From assembly GCF_046630445.1 (NCBI RefSeq), contig NC_092333.1:712891001-712955000 (forward strand): a DNA stretch of 64,000 bases, read 5' to 3'. Both the position numbers and the translations under genes were made by a program. The DNA is from Rutidosis leptorrhynchoides (Eukaryota; Streptophyta; Magnoliopsida; Asterales; Asteraceae). Positions 25,425-36,528 of the stretch are shown here, piece by piece. Positions within the stretch are counted from its first letter, which is position 1. Each line of letters starts with the position of its first letter. The notes under the pieces are model-generated. The model made no database searches. It was not told the origin of the DNA and saw nothing but the letters and a program-made list of their open reading frames with translations.

Positions 25425-26209
25425 GGAAACCCTTAACTATGATTTTGGGACCTTTTTCCTTAGTTTTTAGAGCCCTAATCACATACAAAAACATCACAAA
25501 ACATCATCAATCAAGGATTCAAGTCAAGATCAAAGGCGCTTTCATCATGATTCATCCTTCTATCATCGTGTTCATCATCATCAACATGCAAGGCTAATCT
25601 CCTTACTTTATTCCTTTCATTGAACAATTGTGTATTTATGATTTCATTCAAGTATTATTGTGATTCATAATTTGTAATGAAAAAGTCTTTTGATTTATGA
25701 ATTTTTCAAGTTATTGTTTAATGCAAAATTATCGAATTTCATTATTGCAAGACTTATTATTGTGAATTGATAGTTGTTCTAAATCCACTTAGTGTTAATT
25801 TAGTTAAGGATAAAGACAAGCTATATAATTTACATGAAAGTGCCCAAGATAGTGTTTTGATAATTTGAAGAACTTATGTCTATGTAAGTTACATGAAAAC
25901 TTGATAAAGTTCAATACTTTTTTGAATGAATTGTACCAATTGAGATTTGGAAGGAATAAAACTTTTAATCCATTGATAACAACTTTACATTTTTAATCTT
26001 TTGCTTATGCTTTTTGCTTTAAACCATTAAAGCTTTAAGTTTTCTTGTTTAATCTTCTTAATTAGTAAACGTGCTTTAGTTTAATCAAATCAACTCCTGA
26101 AAATTGCTTGCTTTTAACCACAATCTCCCGTGAAACGAACCTTACTTGCCCTAACTAGTTTAAGGTAATTAAGTTATTTTTGACGGGTACTTCGACGCCC
26201 ATCAAATTT

Positions 26210-26227
26210 TGGCGCCGTTGCCGGGGA
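26210..26227 (+). other. Primer binding site, tRNA-Asp type
   Basis: TGGCGCCGTTGCCGGGGA is the exact complement expected for the 3' end of plant tRNA-Asp(GTC). Confidence 0.92.
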
Positions 26228-26414
26228 GGTGTGCGCTTGATTGCAAGCTCTTATTTGTAATTTGTTTTCTTTTAAATTTTAAAAAAGCTATAAAAATTAT
26301 AAAACCTAAAAAAATCCAAAAATATTTTCTCATTTTATTAGTTTTGTTCAGTTTTACGCGTTGTGTTTTCTTGTTTGTGTTCTTTTTAGGTTGGCGGAAA
26401 TCCTATTTGCAACA

Positions 26415-26629
26415 ATGGCAGAGAGAGACAGACGAGGTGTGGATTCGTATTACCAACCGGGTGATTACGAAGATTACTCACCAATTGTTTATCCGGCTCC
26501 GAATGCGGATAACAACAGAAGATTTGAGGTTCGCCCTCAATTGATTTCTATTTTGCCAAACTACCGAGGTATGGCAACGGAAGAACCTTATGAGCATCAC
26601 TGAGTTCAATGAGATTTGTGCTACAAATT
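26415..26629 (+). pseudogene. Element D gag, N-terminal fragment
   Basis: ATG at 26415 opens MAERDRRGVDSYYQPGDYED, and the frame runs through FEVRPQLISILPNYRGMATEEPYEHH to a stop at 26601-26603. A one-base shift near 26597 then restores a gag-like reading (TEFNEICATN) up to the C insertion. The pattern of a short acidic start followed by a R-Q/L-I-x-x-LP-x-Y/F-x-G segment is typical of Athila-type gag N termini. The product would be a capsid protein. The gene is both frameshifted and truncated by C. Confidence 0.75.
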
Positions 26630-26814
26630 GTAGTGACCCGAACTTTTTCATGATTATATATTATATGAGATTAATATTTACATGAATAAATGTTTCCAAC
26701 ATATTAAGCAATCAAACTTGTTAAGACTTGATTAATTGAAACGGATTTTTATGCAAACGTTTGACCACCCAGTTGTCCGATGATTCACGAACGTTATAAC
26801 TTGTAAATGACATG

Positions 26815-26960
<146 letters not shown>

Positions 26961-27462
26961 ATGTTTAACATGATATAATAATAATTAAGTATCTCATTAT
27001 GTATATTAACAATGAACGTTATACGAAAAATGAGACTACTAACTTACAAATTTCGAAACGATATATATATATGTAATGATTATCGTTGTAATAACGTCTT
27101 AATATTTATATATCGTATTAAGATATATTAACACACTATGTTATCATGATAACATAACAATTTAACATCTCATTAGATATTATAACAATGGATTAATTAC
27201 ATTAAACGAGATCGTTAACTTAAAGGTTTCGAAACAACACATGCATGTAACGACTAACGATGATTTAACGACTTAATTAAAATGTATATATATGTAGTGT
27301 ATTAAGATGTATTAATACACATTTGAAGGACTTCGAGACATATATCAAAATACTTATACTTAACAAAAATGGTTACAATTACATTCCCATTTGTTTTCAT
27401 TAACAATTCTACTCGTATTCATTCAGTATTCGTACTCGTATTATACCCAGCTTCTCGAAGTA

Positions 27463-27490
27463 TTTACTATTGGTATATACCAATAGTAAA
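27463..27490. promoter_or_regulatory. Perfect 28-bp palindrome in the C LTR
   Basis: Arms TTTACTATT/AATAGTAAA around GGTATATACC. Compare 9817-9848 in element F. Confidence 0.9.
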
Positions 27491-30165
27491 CTCCAATGAT
27501 CAGCCATGAATGAGTCATAACCCATGATCATGAATTTTTTTTTATCTTATACTTGATATTTATGCACGAAAACAAAAACTAGTAACCTTATATTGACTAA
27601 ACATTAGGCATTTTTTTCAAACAACACACACATCACATTTCTTTGATTTTCTAATCTAAATTCTCTCCATCCTAACTCTCTCTAAACTCAAGAACATCTC
27701 TACTTCGGTAACATTGATCATCTAGGTCAATCTAGCTCAATTACAATCAAGAAACATCTTCATTCAAGAACACATCAAGAACACTTCACAAATACTTTCA
27801 AGTTTACTAGATTACTTCCAAGCTTTCAAATCCATTTCAAGTAATCATCCAAGATCAAGAAACCTTTATTATTTACAGTAGATTATCTTTCTAAATCAAG
27901 GTAATAATCATATTCAAGCTTTGATTCGATTTCTATAACCATAAGTATCTTAATTCAAATAGTAATCTTACTTGAACTTGTTTTCGTGTCATGATTCTAC
28001 TACAAGAACTTCCAAGCCATCATCCTTTGAAGCTCAAGTTATTTTTTATCATTTCCAGTAGGTTTACCTACTATACTTGAGGTAGTAATGATGTTTATAA
28101 CCTTGTTCGATTCGTATATATATAACTATCTTATTCGAAGAATATAGCTTGTAATCACCAGAACATAGTTTAGTTAATTCTAAACTTGTTCGCAAACAAA
28201 AGTTAATCCTTCTAACTTGACTTTTAAAAACAACTTAACACATGTGTTATATCTTTATGATATGCTAACTTAATGAATTAAAACTTGAAAACACGATAAA
28301 CATCGTAAAATCGGACATACGCCGTCGTAGTAAAACCGGGGGCTATTTCGGGTTGGATAATTAAAAATTATGTTAATCTTTGATTTAAAAGATGTTCTTA
28401 AGGGAAAATGATATTTCTTATGAACATGAAACTATATCCAAAAATCTTGGTTAAACTCAAAATAGAAGTATGTTTTTCAAAATGGTCATCAAGATGTCGT
28501 TCTTTCGACAGAAATGACTATCTCTCTCAAAAACAACTTGTAACCTGTATTTATGACTATAAACCTATACTTTTTCTGTTTAGATTAATAAATTTTGGTT
28601 CAATACAAAACCATATCAATTTGATTCACTCAAAACGGATTTATAATGAAGAAGTTATGGGTAAAACAAAATTGGTTAAAAATGCTTAATATGACTACGT
28701 GATTATTTTACAAAAATCTATACTAACCATATCCTAGCTAACTTTTATTGTATTATACATGTATTCTAACATGTTTTATGTATTTCCTTATTATATACTA
28801 ATCTTGATTAGTTAAGACAAGTTACACAATACGACATCATAATATGCATCGATAAACCATAGACACGTATACAATGTTTTGACATATCATATTGACATCA
28901 TGTATATATTATTTTTGGAACAACCATAAGATACTATATGCGTTAATCTCGAGTTAGCATATAATGGGTCGAGGTTGATTCCAAAATAATATACCATGGG
29001 TTGTGATCGAGCCTGAGACATGTATACAATGGGTCGTGGAGTGATTCGAGATAAAATGCATAATATGGGTCTTGATTATATTAAGAAAGTGTAATATGTC
29101 TTGATTATTTCAGGATGATATATCAATTTAATTATGTACTACTAACTGTGGACTACTAATTGTGGACAACTAAAGTTGGACTGCTAACTTGATAATGTAA
29201 ATCATCAACACGTAATAAAAATATTGATGTGAATATATTTCTATCATACTTTGATATATATGTATATATTTTTTATAGGTTCGTGAATCGACCCGTGGCC
29301 AAGTCTAATTCTCGACGAATTGAAAATCTGTGAAAGTGAGTTATAGTCCCATTTTTACTATATAATATTTTGGGATGAGAATACATGCAGTTTTGAAAGT
29401 ATTTTACAAAATAGACACAAGTACTTGAACTACATTCTATGATTGAATTATTATACCGCGTATCCCTTTTTGTTTAGTCTGGTAACCTAAGAATTAGTGA
29501 ACGCCACTAATTGACGCGAATCCTAAAGATAGATCTATGGGCCTTGACAAGCCCCAGTCAGAGAATTTGAACTGCTTTAGTACTTCGAGATTTATATTAT
29601 ATACAGACGAGGTGCCTGTATGGGGATATGCTAGATGCATTTTTATTAATGTCGGTTACCAGGTGCTAATCATATGAATGATTTTTATACAGATTTCCTT
29701 ATATCTGTGTGCGAATTTATAAATGAAATCTGGTGGTCTATTATTACAATTTGATATATATAGGTTAAACCTATAACTCACCAACATTTTTGTTGACGTT
29801 TAAAGCATGTTTATTATCAGATGATTATTAAGAGCTTCCGCTGTCGCATGCTAAATAAAGACAAGAATTAGAGTCTGCATGCTTGTTTAATACTGTTTAA
29901 AAACTGCATTCGAGAACTTATGTTGTTGTAATATATTATTATTGTAAACCATTATGTAATGGTCGTGTGTAAACGTTATATTTTAGATTATCATTACTTG
30001 ATAATCTATGTTATGTCTTCAAAACCTTTGTCGATAAAATAAAGTTTATGGTGTGTTTTAAAAGCGAATGCGGTCTTTGAAAAACGTCTCATATAGAGGT
30101 CAAAACCTCGCAATAAAACCAATTAATATGAAACGTTTATAATCGATATGAACGGGGCATTTCAG

Positions 30166-30178
30166 TTGGCATCAGAGC
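30166..30178 (+). other. Primer binding site, initiator tRNA-Met type
   Basis: TTGGCATCAGAGC; one mismatch (C for T) to the usual TTGGTATCAGAGC. Confidence 0.85.
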
Positions 30179-30372
30179 ATTGGTCTTAGAGAACCAGAAA
30201 AATTGAATTAGTGTGTCTAACCGAGTTTGTTAGGATGCATTAGTGAGTCTGGACTTCGACCGTGTTTGTTTAGAAACAATTTCTTAACACTTTTGTTGAA
30301 AACTATATATTTTTGACATGTAAATATTATGTGATATATTAATCTCTTAACGTACTTTCTATTGTGTGATAG

Positions 30373-31002
30373 ATGTCTACTTCTAGTATCAATCCCATCG
30401 AGTCACCTAATAACAATGATGAGTCGGATATATTTTGGGAAGATTCACAAATTCCGGAAGAAGAGGAACCGGAAGAAGAGGAACCGGGAGAAGAGGAACC
30501 GAAAGAAGAAGAATCGGAAGAAGAAGATCCGGAGGAGGAAATGTTAAAAATCACAGAAAATCGGTTAGATAAAAAGAAATCCTCAACCAATGGACCAAAG
30601 TTAAAAATGGTTTATAGTGTCTCCGCTGAGGAGGAAAAATATTGGGAAGATTACCAATTTTCTGATGAATCGGATCCCGATGAGGATTCCGATGAAGTAA
30701 TAGAAATTACTCAGACCCAATTTAATAAAGAAAAAGAAAACAATAAGGTAAAATCTATCAAACTAGAGAAAACCTATCCCAAACCCGAGGAACTATATGT
30801 TAACATGAAATACCCTGATGGAATATACCGTAAATACCCGTATTTCTTAAACTTTAACTATAGTCTGGGAACATCTAAGGAACCAGAATTTTCCAAACCA
30901 TTTGTGAAAAGAACTCCTCGTATGAGTACTGGCCCGTTTATCCCTAGGAAATTAGCAAAACGAACCGATTCCGAGGAAGATGAAGCAAACAAGTCTGAAT
31001 AA
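30373..31002 (+). CDS. Element C ORF1, acidic accessory protein before gag
   Basis: An intact 209-codon frame from ATG 30373. Residues 30-58 hold a tandem Glu-rich repeat (EEEEP and variants, 15-bp units), followed by further acidic clusters (about 85-110) and a basic C-terminal third with KPFVKRTPRM and FIPRKLAKR. No membrane segment or zinc motif is visible. It lies between the primer site and gag, where canonical Ty3 elements have no ORF; element F has a decayed ORF at the same place. A charged, two-domain protein might bind nucleic acid or basic capsid, but that is speculation. I do not know the family. Confidence 0.6.
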   Translation: MSTSSINPIESPNNNDESDIFWEDSQIPEEEEPEEEEPGEEEPKEEESEEEDPEEEMLKITENRLDKKKSSTNGPKLKMVYSVSAEEEKYWEDYQFSDESDPDEDSDEVIEITQTQFNKEKENNKVKSIKLEKTYPKPEELYVNMKYPDGIYRKYPYFLNFNYSLGTSKEPEFSKPFVKRTPRMSTGPFIPRKLAKRTDSEEDEANKSE

Positions 31003-31214
31003 AAGAGTTGAAGTCATTTACTCTTACCATGGCTTGTAATATATGTATGATAACGTGCTTGTGCTTTTATGCTGTATGTAAAATATCGGTATGGTATGAT
31101 TGTAAGATATTGTATCAAAAATGTAAGCATGAAGTATTATTGAATTAAGTTTTTTATGATAGAATATTATTTCGATGGTAGTAGTTAATTTTTGTGCTAG
31201 CTATTAAGTATGAA

Positions 31215-31236
31215 CTTTAACGGGTAGGTACTATCC
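31215..31236 (+). promoter_or_regulatory. Internal PPT-like motif between ORF1 and gag
   Basis: CTTTAACGGGTAGGTACTAT differs at one base from the polypurine tract plus LTR start of element F (9414-9433). CGGGTA can pair with TATCCG, including one G-U. Confidence 0.5.
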
Positions 31237-31362
31237 GAATTAAAATTATAAAACGCTAATATGAAGAAAAGGCTTTTATAAATAAGTTCATATTATGCTA
31301 CGAAATACTACTCTTAATATTGTATATGATTAACTAAATTCTTTTGACTATTTTTGAAGGAA

Positions 31363-32275
31363 ATGGCACCGACTACTCGTCAGAACTTGAATATAAGCGA
31401 GGAAGAATTCCATGTTTTCCTTGCTGCGAACATAGCCGCAGTACAAGCTGCGATGCAAAACAACAACAATAATTCAGAGTCCAGCAATGGAACAAATTCC
31501 ACAAGAAATCGTATAGGATGCTCCTACAAAGAATTTACTGCTTGTAAACCCCTTGAGTTCGATGGAACCGAAGGACCAATCGGATTAAAACGGTGGACCG
31601 AGAAGGTCGAATCGGTGTTTGTCATAAGTAAATGTGTTGAAGGAGACGGGGTAAAGTACGTTACGCATACCTTCACATGTACGGCGTTAACATGGTGGAA
31701 TACATATCTTGAACAGGTGGGACAAGATGCTGCTTACGTGCTACCGTGGTCAGCATTCAAACATATGATAACTGAGCAGTACCGTCCCAGAAACGAGGTT
31801 AATAAGCTCAAAATAAAGCTTAGAGGGTTACGAGCACAAGGATTCGATATTACCACATATGAAAGACGGTTCACGGAGTTGTGCTATTGTGTCAAAGAGT
31901 GTTCGAAGATGAAGAAGAGCAGATCAACGCATTTGTAAAAGGGTTACTAGAGAGGATTCAGGAGGATGTGAGTTCAAGCACGCCCACTTTAATGCAAAAG
32001 GCAAGTCGAATGGCTCACAAACTCATAAACTAAATTGAGGAAAGAATTAAGGAGCAGGCAGCCGAGGAGGCCAAAATGAAACAAGTTAAGAGAAAATGGG
32101 AAGAAAACAGTGACAAGGGTCACCAGTATAACAACAATAACAACAATCACAACCATAATCGCAACAACAATCCCAACAACCGCAACATCAATCGCAACAA
32201 CAACAATCGCAATCTCAACAACAACTACAACAACCGTCCCAACAACAATAACCAACCATCTCCATAACAACAATG
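31363..32275 (+). pseudogene. Element C gag
   Basis: ATG 31363 (MAPTTRQ) opens the capsid-type gag. The retrotransposon gag core is clear (PLEFDGTEGP, GLKRWTEKVESVF, AYTFTCTALTWWNTYL-like stretch, then EFITEQYRP-like HMITEQYRPRNE). The frame ends at 31938 after a one-base shift near 31890; the +/- frame then carries the usual acidic segment and QKASRMAHKLI to a stop near 32031. A further piece at 32076-32267 is very Asn-rich (AAC/AAT repeats). Zinc knuckles follow in another frame at 32300-32500. The product would form the particle core and bind RNA. At least two shifts and stops make it non-functional. Confidence 0.8.
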
Positions 32276-32299
32276 GCAACAAAAACCAGAACATTCAAT

Positions 32300-33091
32300 G
32301 TCTAAGGTATGAAGGGTACCATCCGGAAAGGTTCTGTACGGTAGTATGTACCAAGTGTACTAGAAGTGGGCATAGTGCAGCGAAGTGCGAAGTCTATGGA
32401 CCAATGGCCAATAAGAGGAACAGGGCAAATAATATTATTACTTGTTACGGTTGAGGGAAGACGGGCCATTTCAAAAGCACCTGCCCAAATCAAGGGAACA
32501 ATAGTGGGCAAGCCCGTGGAAGAGCCTTTAATATCAATGCAATAGAAGCGCGGGAAGACCCGGAGCTTGTTACGGGTACGTTTCTTATTGACGATAAACG
32601 TGCTTATGTTTTATTTGATTCGGGTGCGGATAGAAGCTATATGAGTAGAGATTTTTGTGCTAAATTAAGTTGCCCATTGACGTCGCTGGATAATAAGTTT
32701 TTACTCGAATTAGCAAACAGTAAATTAATTACAGCAGATAAAATATGTCGGAACCGAAAAATTAAACTGGTTGACGAAACGTTTAAGATTAACTTGATAC
32801 TAGTAGAGTTAGGGAGTTTTGGCGCGATAATTGGCATGGATTGGTTGAAAAATGAGAACGCAGAGGTCGTTTGCTACAAGAATGTGATTCGCATTCTGAA
32901 CGAAAAGGGAAAACCCTTAATGATATACAGAGAAAAGAACAACGCGAAGTTAAATCTTATTAGTAGCTTGAAGGCGCAAAAGCTAATAAGAAAAGGTTGC
33001 TATGCCGTTCTAGCACACGTGGAGAAAGTCACATCCGAAGAAAAGAACATCAATGATGTTCCCGTCACAAAAGAATTTCCCGATGTATTTT
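32300..33091 (+). pseudogene. Element C nucleocapsid zinc knuckles and protease, cut by element A
   Basis: Reading frames across 32300-32500 give CTKCTRSGHSAAKC and a second knuckle with an in-frame stop (CYG then stop, GKTGHFKSTC). From about 32570 the aspartic protease follows: VLFDSGADRSYMS holds the catalytic Asp-Ser-Gly, and GAIIGMDWL is the conserved second strand. The frame from 32641 runs to EFPDVF at 33088, where plant Del-type elements continue into reverse transcriptase; here the LTR of element A begins. The last 37 codons of the open frame (to 33204) are LTR sequence, not protease. Confidence 0.85.
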
Positions 33092-33556
33092 TGATAATGC
33101 TAAAAACGAACATATATTTCATAGCATTATTCCTCAAGAAAGACAAGCTTTTAGTTGCAATTGTTCTATTTACAAGTGATATTCGTTTAAATAATAAAAG
33201 GTGAAGACAAAAGACAGATTCGACGAATTGAAGACGCAAACGACCAAAAAGCTCAAAAGTACAAAATACAATCAATAAGGTTCCAATTATTGATAAGAAA
33301 CGTCTCAAAATTACAAGAGTACAAGATTCAAAACACAAAGTACAAGATATTAAATTATTCGCAAGGTCGTTCGAAAATTCGGAACCGGGACCAGAGTCAA
33401 CTCTCAACGCCTGACGCAACGGACTAAAAATTTCAAGTCAACTATGCACATGAATATAATATAATATATAATTAATTCTTAAAATTAATATATATATTAT
33501 ATTATATTTAAAAACCATCGGCATAAAAAAACAAAGACTTTTGAGTCTCCCCAGCT

Positions 33557-33606
33557 GGCCATGCGATCGCATGGCCTGGAAGGCATAAATCCATGCGATC
33601 GCATGG
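33557..33606. promoter_or_regulatory. Palindrome pair 1 of element A (LTR)
   Basis: GGCCATGCGATCGCATGGCC (33557-33576) and CCATGCGATCGCATGG (33591-33606), cores 32 bp apart, separated by a GGAAGGCATAAA-type spacer. Confidence 0.95.
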
Positions 33607-33629
33607 TGCACAGTTCCAGTCCACATGCC

Positions 33630-33637
33630 TATAAAAA
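33630..33637 (+). promoter_or_regulatory. TATA box of the A LTR
   Basis: TATAAAAA, 24 bp after palindrome pair 1, preceded by a GC-rich stretch and followed about 30 bp on by an accacaaaaacac start-like segment. In B the matching box is TTATAAATT near 40605-40613 and 55505-55513 (minus). Confidence 0.65.
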
Positions 33638-35085
33638 TCGAGCTTTGGTGCACCACAAAAACACATCTTTTTCTTCTCCTCATTCAACGTATAATATTTA
33701 TATTTATATTATAATTTTAATTTTAATTTATAATAATAAGGGTGTGTTAGCGAATGTTGTAAGGGTGTAAGTCGAAATTCTGTCCGTGTAACGCTACGCT
33801 ATTTTTAATCATTGTAAGTTATGTTCAACCTTTTTAATTTAATGTCTCGTAGCTAAGTTATTATTATGCTTATTTGATCTGAAGTAATCATGATGTTGGG
33901 CTAAAAATATTAAAATTGGGTAACTGGGCTTTGTACCATAATTGGGGTTTGGACAAAAGAACGATACTTGTGGAAATTAGACTATGGGCTATTAATGGGC
34001 TTTATATTTGTTTAACTAAATGATAGTTTGTTAATTTTAATATAAAGATTTACAATTGAACGTCCCTATAAATAACCATATACGCTCGATCGGACACGAT
34101 GGGCGGGGTATTTATATGTACGAATAATCGTTCATTTAACCAGACACGGGAATGGATTAATAGCCACTAGAATTATTAAAACAGGGGTGAAATTATGCAC
34201 AAGGACACTTAGCATAATTGATAACAAAGTATTAAAACCTTGGGTTACATTCAGTCGACATCCTGGTGTAATTATTAAACAAAGTATTAAAATCTTGTTA
34301 CAGTTTAAGTCCCCAATTAGTTGGAATATTTAACTTCGGGTATAACGATAATTTGACGAGGACACTCGCACTTTATATTTATGACTGATGGACTGTTATG
34401 GACAAAAACCAGACAGACATATTAAATAATCCAGGACAAAGGACAATTAACCCATGGGCATAAAACTAAAATCAACACGTCAAACATCATAATTACGGAA
34501 GTTTAAATAAGCATAATTCTTTTATCTCATATTTAATTTCCTTTATTTTATATTTAATTGCACTTCTAATTATCGCACTTTTATTGTTATTGTATTTAAT
34601 TGCACTTTTAATTATCGTACTTTTTAATTATCGCAAGTTTATTTTATCGCACTTTTATTTATCGCAATTTCATTATCGTTATTTACTTTACGCTTTAAAT
34701 TAAGTCTTTTATTTATTTAATATTTTACATTTTGTTTTAACTGCGACTAAAGTTTTAAAATCGACAAACCGGTCATTAAACGATAAAAAACCCCCTTTAT
34801 AATAATAATATTACTTATATATATATATATTTGTATTTTTATAAAATAAAACTAATATAGCGTTAAACTTTGATTAAAAGATTTTCCCTGTGGAACGAAC
34901 CGGACTTACTAAAAACTACACTACTGTACGATTAGGTACACTGCCTATAAGTGTTGTAGCAAGGTTTAAGTATATCCATTCAATAAATAAATAAATATCT
35001 TGAGTAAAATTGTATCGTATTTAATAGTATTTCCTTGTAAAATATAAGCTATTTTATATACACCTCGCATAACATCAAGTATTTT

Positions 35086-35103
35086 TGGCGCCGCTGCCGG
35101 GGA
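35086..35103 (+). other. Primer binding site, tRNA-Asp type
   Basis: TGGCGCCGCTGCCGGGGA, one mismatch to the tRNA-Asp complement (GCTG for GTTG); B has the same variant. Confidence 0.92.
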
Positions 35104-36528
35104 TTTTTCTTGCTTAAAAACCGAAAGCGCAACGCTAAATAAAAAAAAGATTTTTATTTTTAGTTTACTTTTATTAAAATACGCTTTTGTAAAAATACGT
35201 TTTAATATATTCGAAAATATAAAAAGAAAAACAAAAATATAAATATTTTTAAGAGTTTGTTAAATATTTAAGTTCTATAAAAGTTTCTTTATATTTATTT
35301 TATAAAAATATAAGTTTTATTTAATTTATAAAAATATATTATATATATATTTAAAACAGAAAAAATAAACACAGCAAAATAAAAAAATAAAAAATAAACT
35401 CTCGGGCCTGCTACTGTAGCAGCCCGTAACCTGGCCCAAAATCCTGGCTCATGCGATCGCATGAGCCCGAAGGCATAAACTCATGCGATCGCATGAGAGT
35501 GTCTGACACGCCAACAGGAAACCCTAACTGCATTAATTACGGTGTATTATTATTATTATTATTTAATAAACCCTAATTAGGTTTTAATATTTTATTATTT
35601 AGTTTAATTTTAGTTTTTAATTTATTTTATATTTAGTTAAATTAGTTTATTTAAATTGTAAAATTAATAGTTTTATTAAATAAATAATATAAAAATAATA
35701 TTTTTATAAAAAATTGTCCTTTTTACAACTTTTAGTATTTTTTTTATATTTTGTCCCTTTTTAATTGTTTTAGTGTAATATTTGTATTTTTCGCTCGTAT
35801 TTAGTTTTTAAACATAGTTTTTCCCATAGTTATTTTTATTTCTAGATTTTTAGGCTTTGCCGTAAAATCCCTTAAGTGCTTTTTCTTTAGACTAAGATTT
35901 AGGTGCTTTAGAATTTTGCGACGCCTTTTTAAGTTTTAGTACCTTTTTAAGATATTGCCATTTGGGATATAGTTTTACTTGTAAGCTTTAATATTTTTAG
36001 ACGCCTTTTACCTATGTATCAATTATCATTCCAATTAGTAATCTTAATTTGCGATTATAATTTTAAGTTAGTGATAGTAATAAGGTTGGGTTAGTCGAGT
36101 GTTTTTAAGTTTTATAGTCATTCTCTGTTTCTTTCATTTTACGACGCCTTTTTCAATTTTTTTTCTTCTTCTTTTTCGACCTTTTTCGACGTACTTTCTT
36201 TTTCTTTCTTATTTCTCGCCATTCTAGTTTTTAGGACATAGATTTTTATTCTACTTCTTATCTAAATTTCTTAAAATTACGAAAATTTATTTTAAGTGGT
36301 TAAATTGATAGACATCAAAATTTTCTGGTTCGTAGTAATAGTTGGATTTGTACGTGGACCGGGTTATTGGAGCCAAACAGTCCTCAATTATATTGAGACC
36401 AAACGAATCCTGCCCCTCTGCTGCATCTTTTGGCTATTCGAAACGTGGGCAAAATCAGAAAAGTCTATTAATTGGATAACTTATATAATTTTTCTTTCCT
36501 TTTAAAAAACTAATAGGATATTCAGTGA
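35104..36528 (+). other. Gag leader of element A
   Basis: AT-rich, about 1.4 kb, without a coding frame apart from 36296-36505 (69 codons, conserved in B at 52613-52894 but part of the leader and of doubtful meaning). Holds palindrome pair 2. Long leaders are usual in Athila-type elements. Confidence 0.7.
35446..35497. promoter_or_regulatory. Palindrome pair 2 of element A (gag leader)
   Basis: 35446-35467 (22 bp, core flanked by GGCT/AGCC) and 35480-35497 (core flanked by CT/AG). Cores 32 bp apart; spacer CGAAGGCATAAA almost as in pair 1. Confidence 0.95.

Larger units (their letters stand above)
24965..26204 (+). repeat. Element D 5' LTR
   Basis: The right end (gacgcccatca) is fixed by the primer site six bases on. 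The left end is placed at TGATCGG (24965) because TGAT mirrors the ATCA end; this is uncertain. It holds palindromic GCGTAAATTACGC repeats and a TATA box. Confidence 0.6.
24965..26629 (+). mobile_element. Element D: Athila/Tat-type gypsy element, 5' portion
   Basis: An LTR ending in CATCA at 26204, a tRNA-Asp primer site and the start of gag are present. The element is cut at 26629 by the LTR of element C, and its remainder must lie right of the window. It is the outermost layer of the nest. Confidence 0.8.
33092..35077 (+). repeat. Element A 5' LTR
   Basis: TGATAATGCT ... CATAACATCA, 1986 bp, homologous to the inverted B LTRs along its length. Palindrome pair at 33557-33606, TATA box at 33630. 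33438-33770 holds short overlapping frames without meaning. Confidence 0.93.

Noticed and set aside
32076-32294. Asn-rich and reverse-strand Val-rich frames as genes
   Set aside because: They come from the AAC/AAT-rich part of C's gag.
33092-33204. C-terminal extension of C's protease frame
   Set aside because: These codons lie in the LTR of element A.
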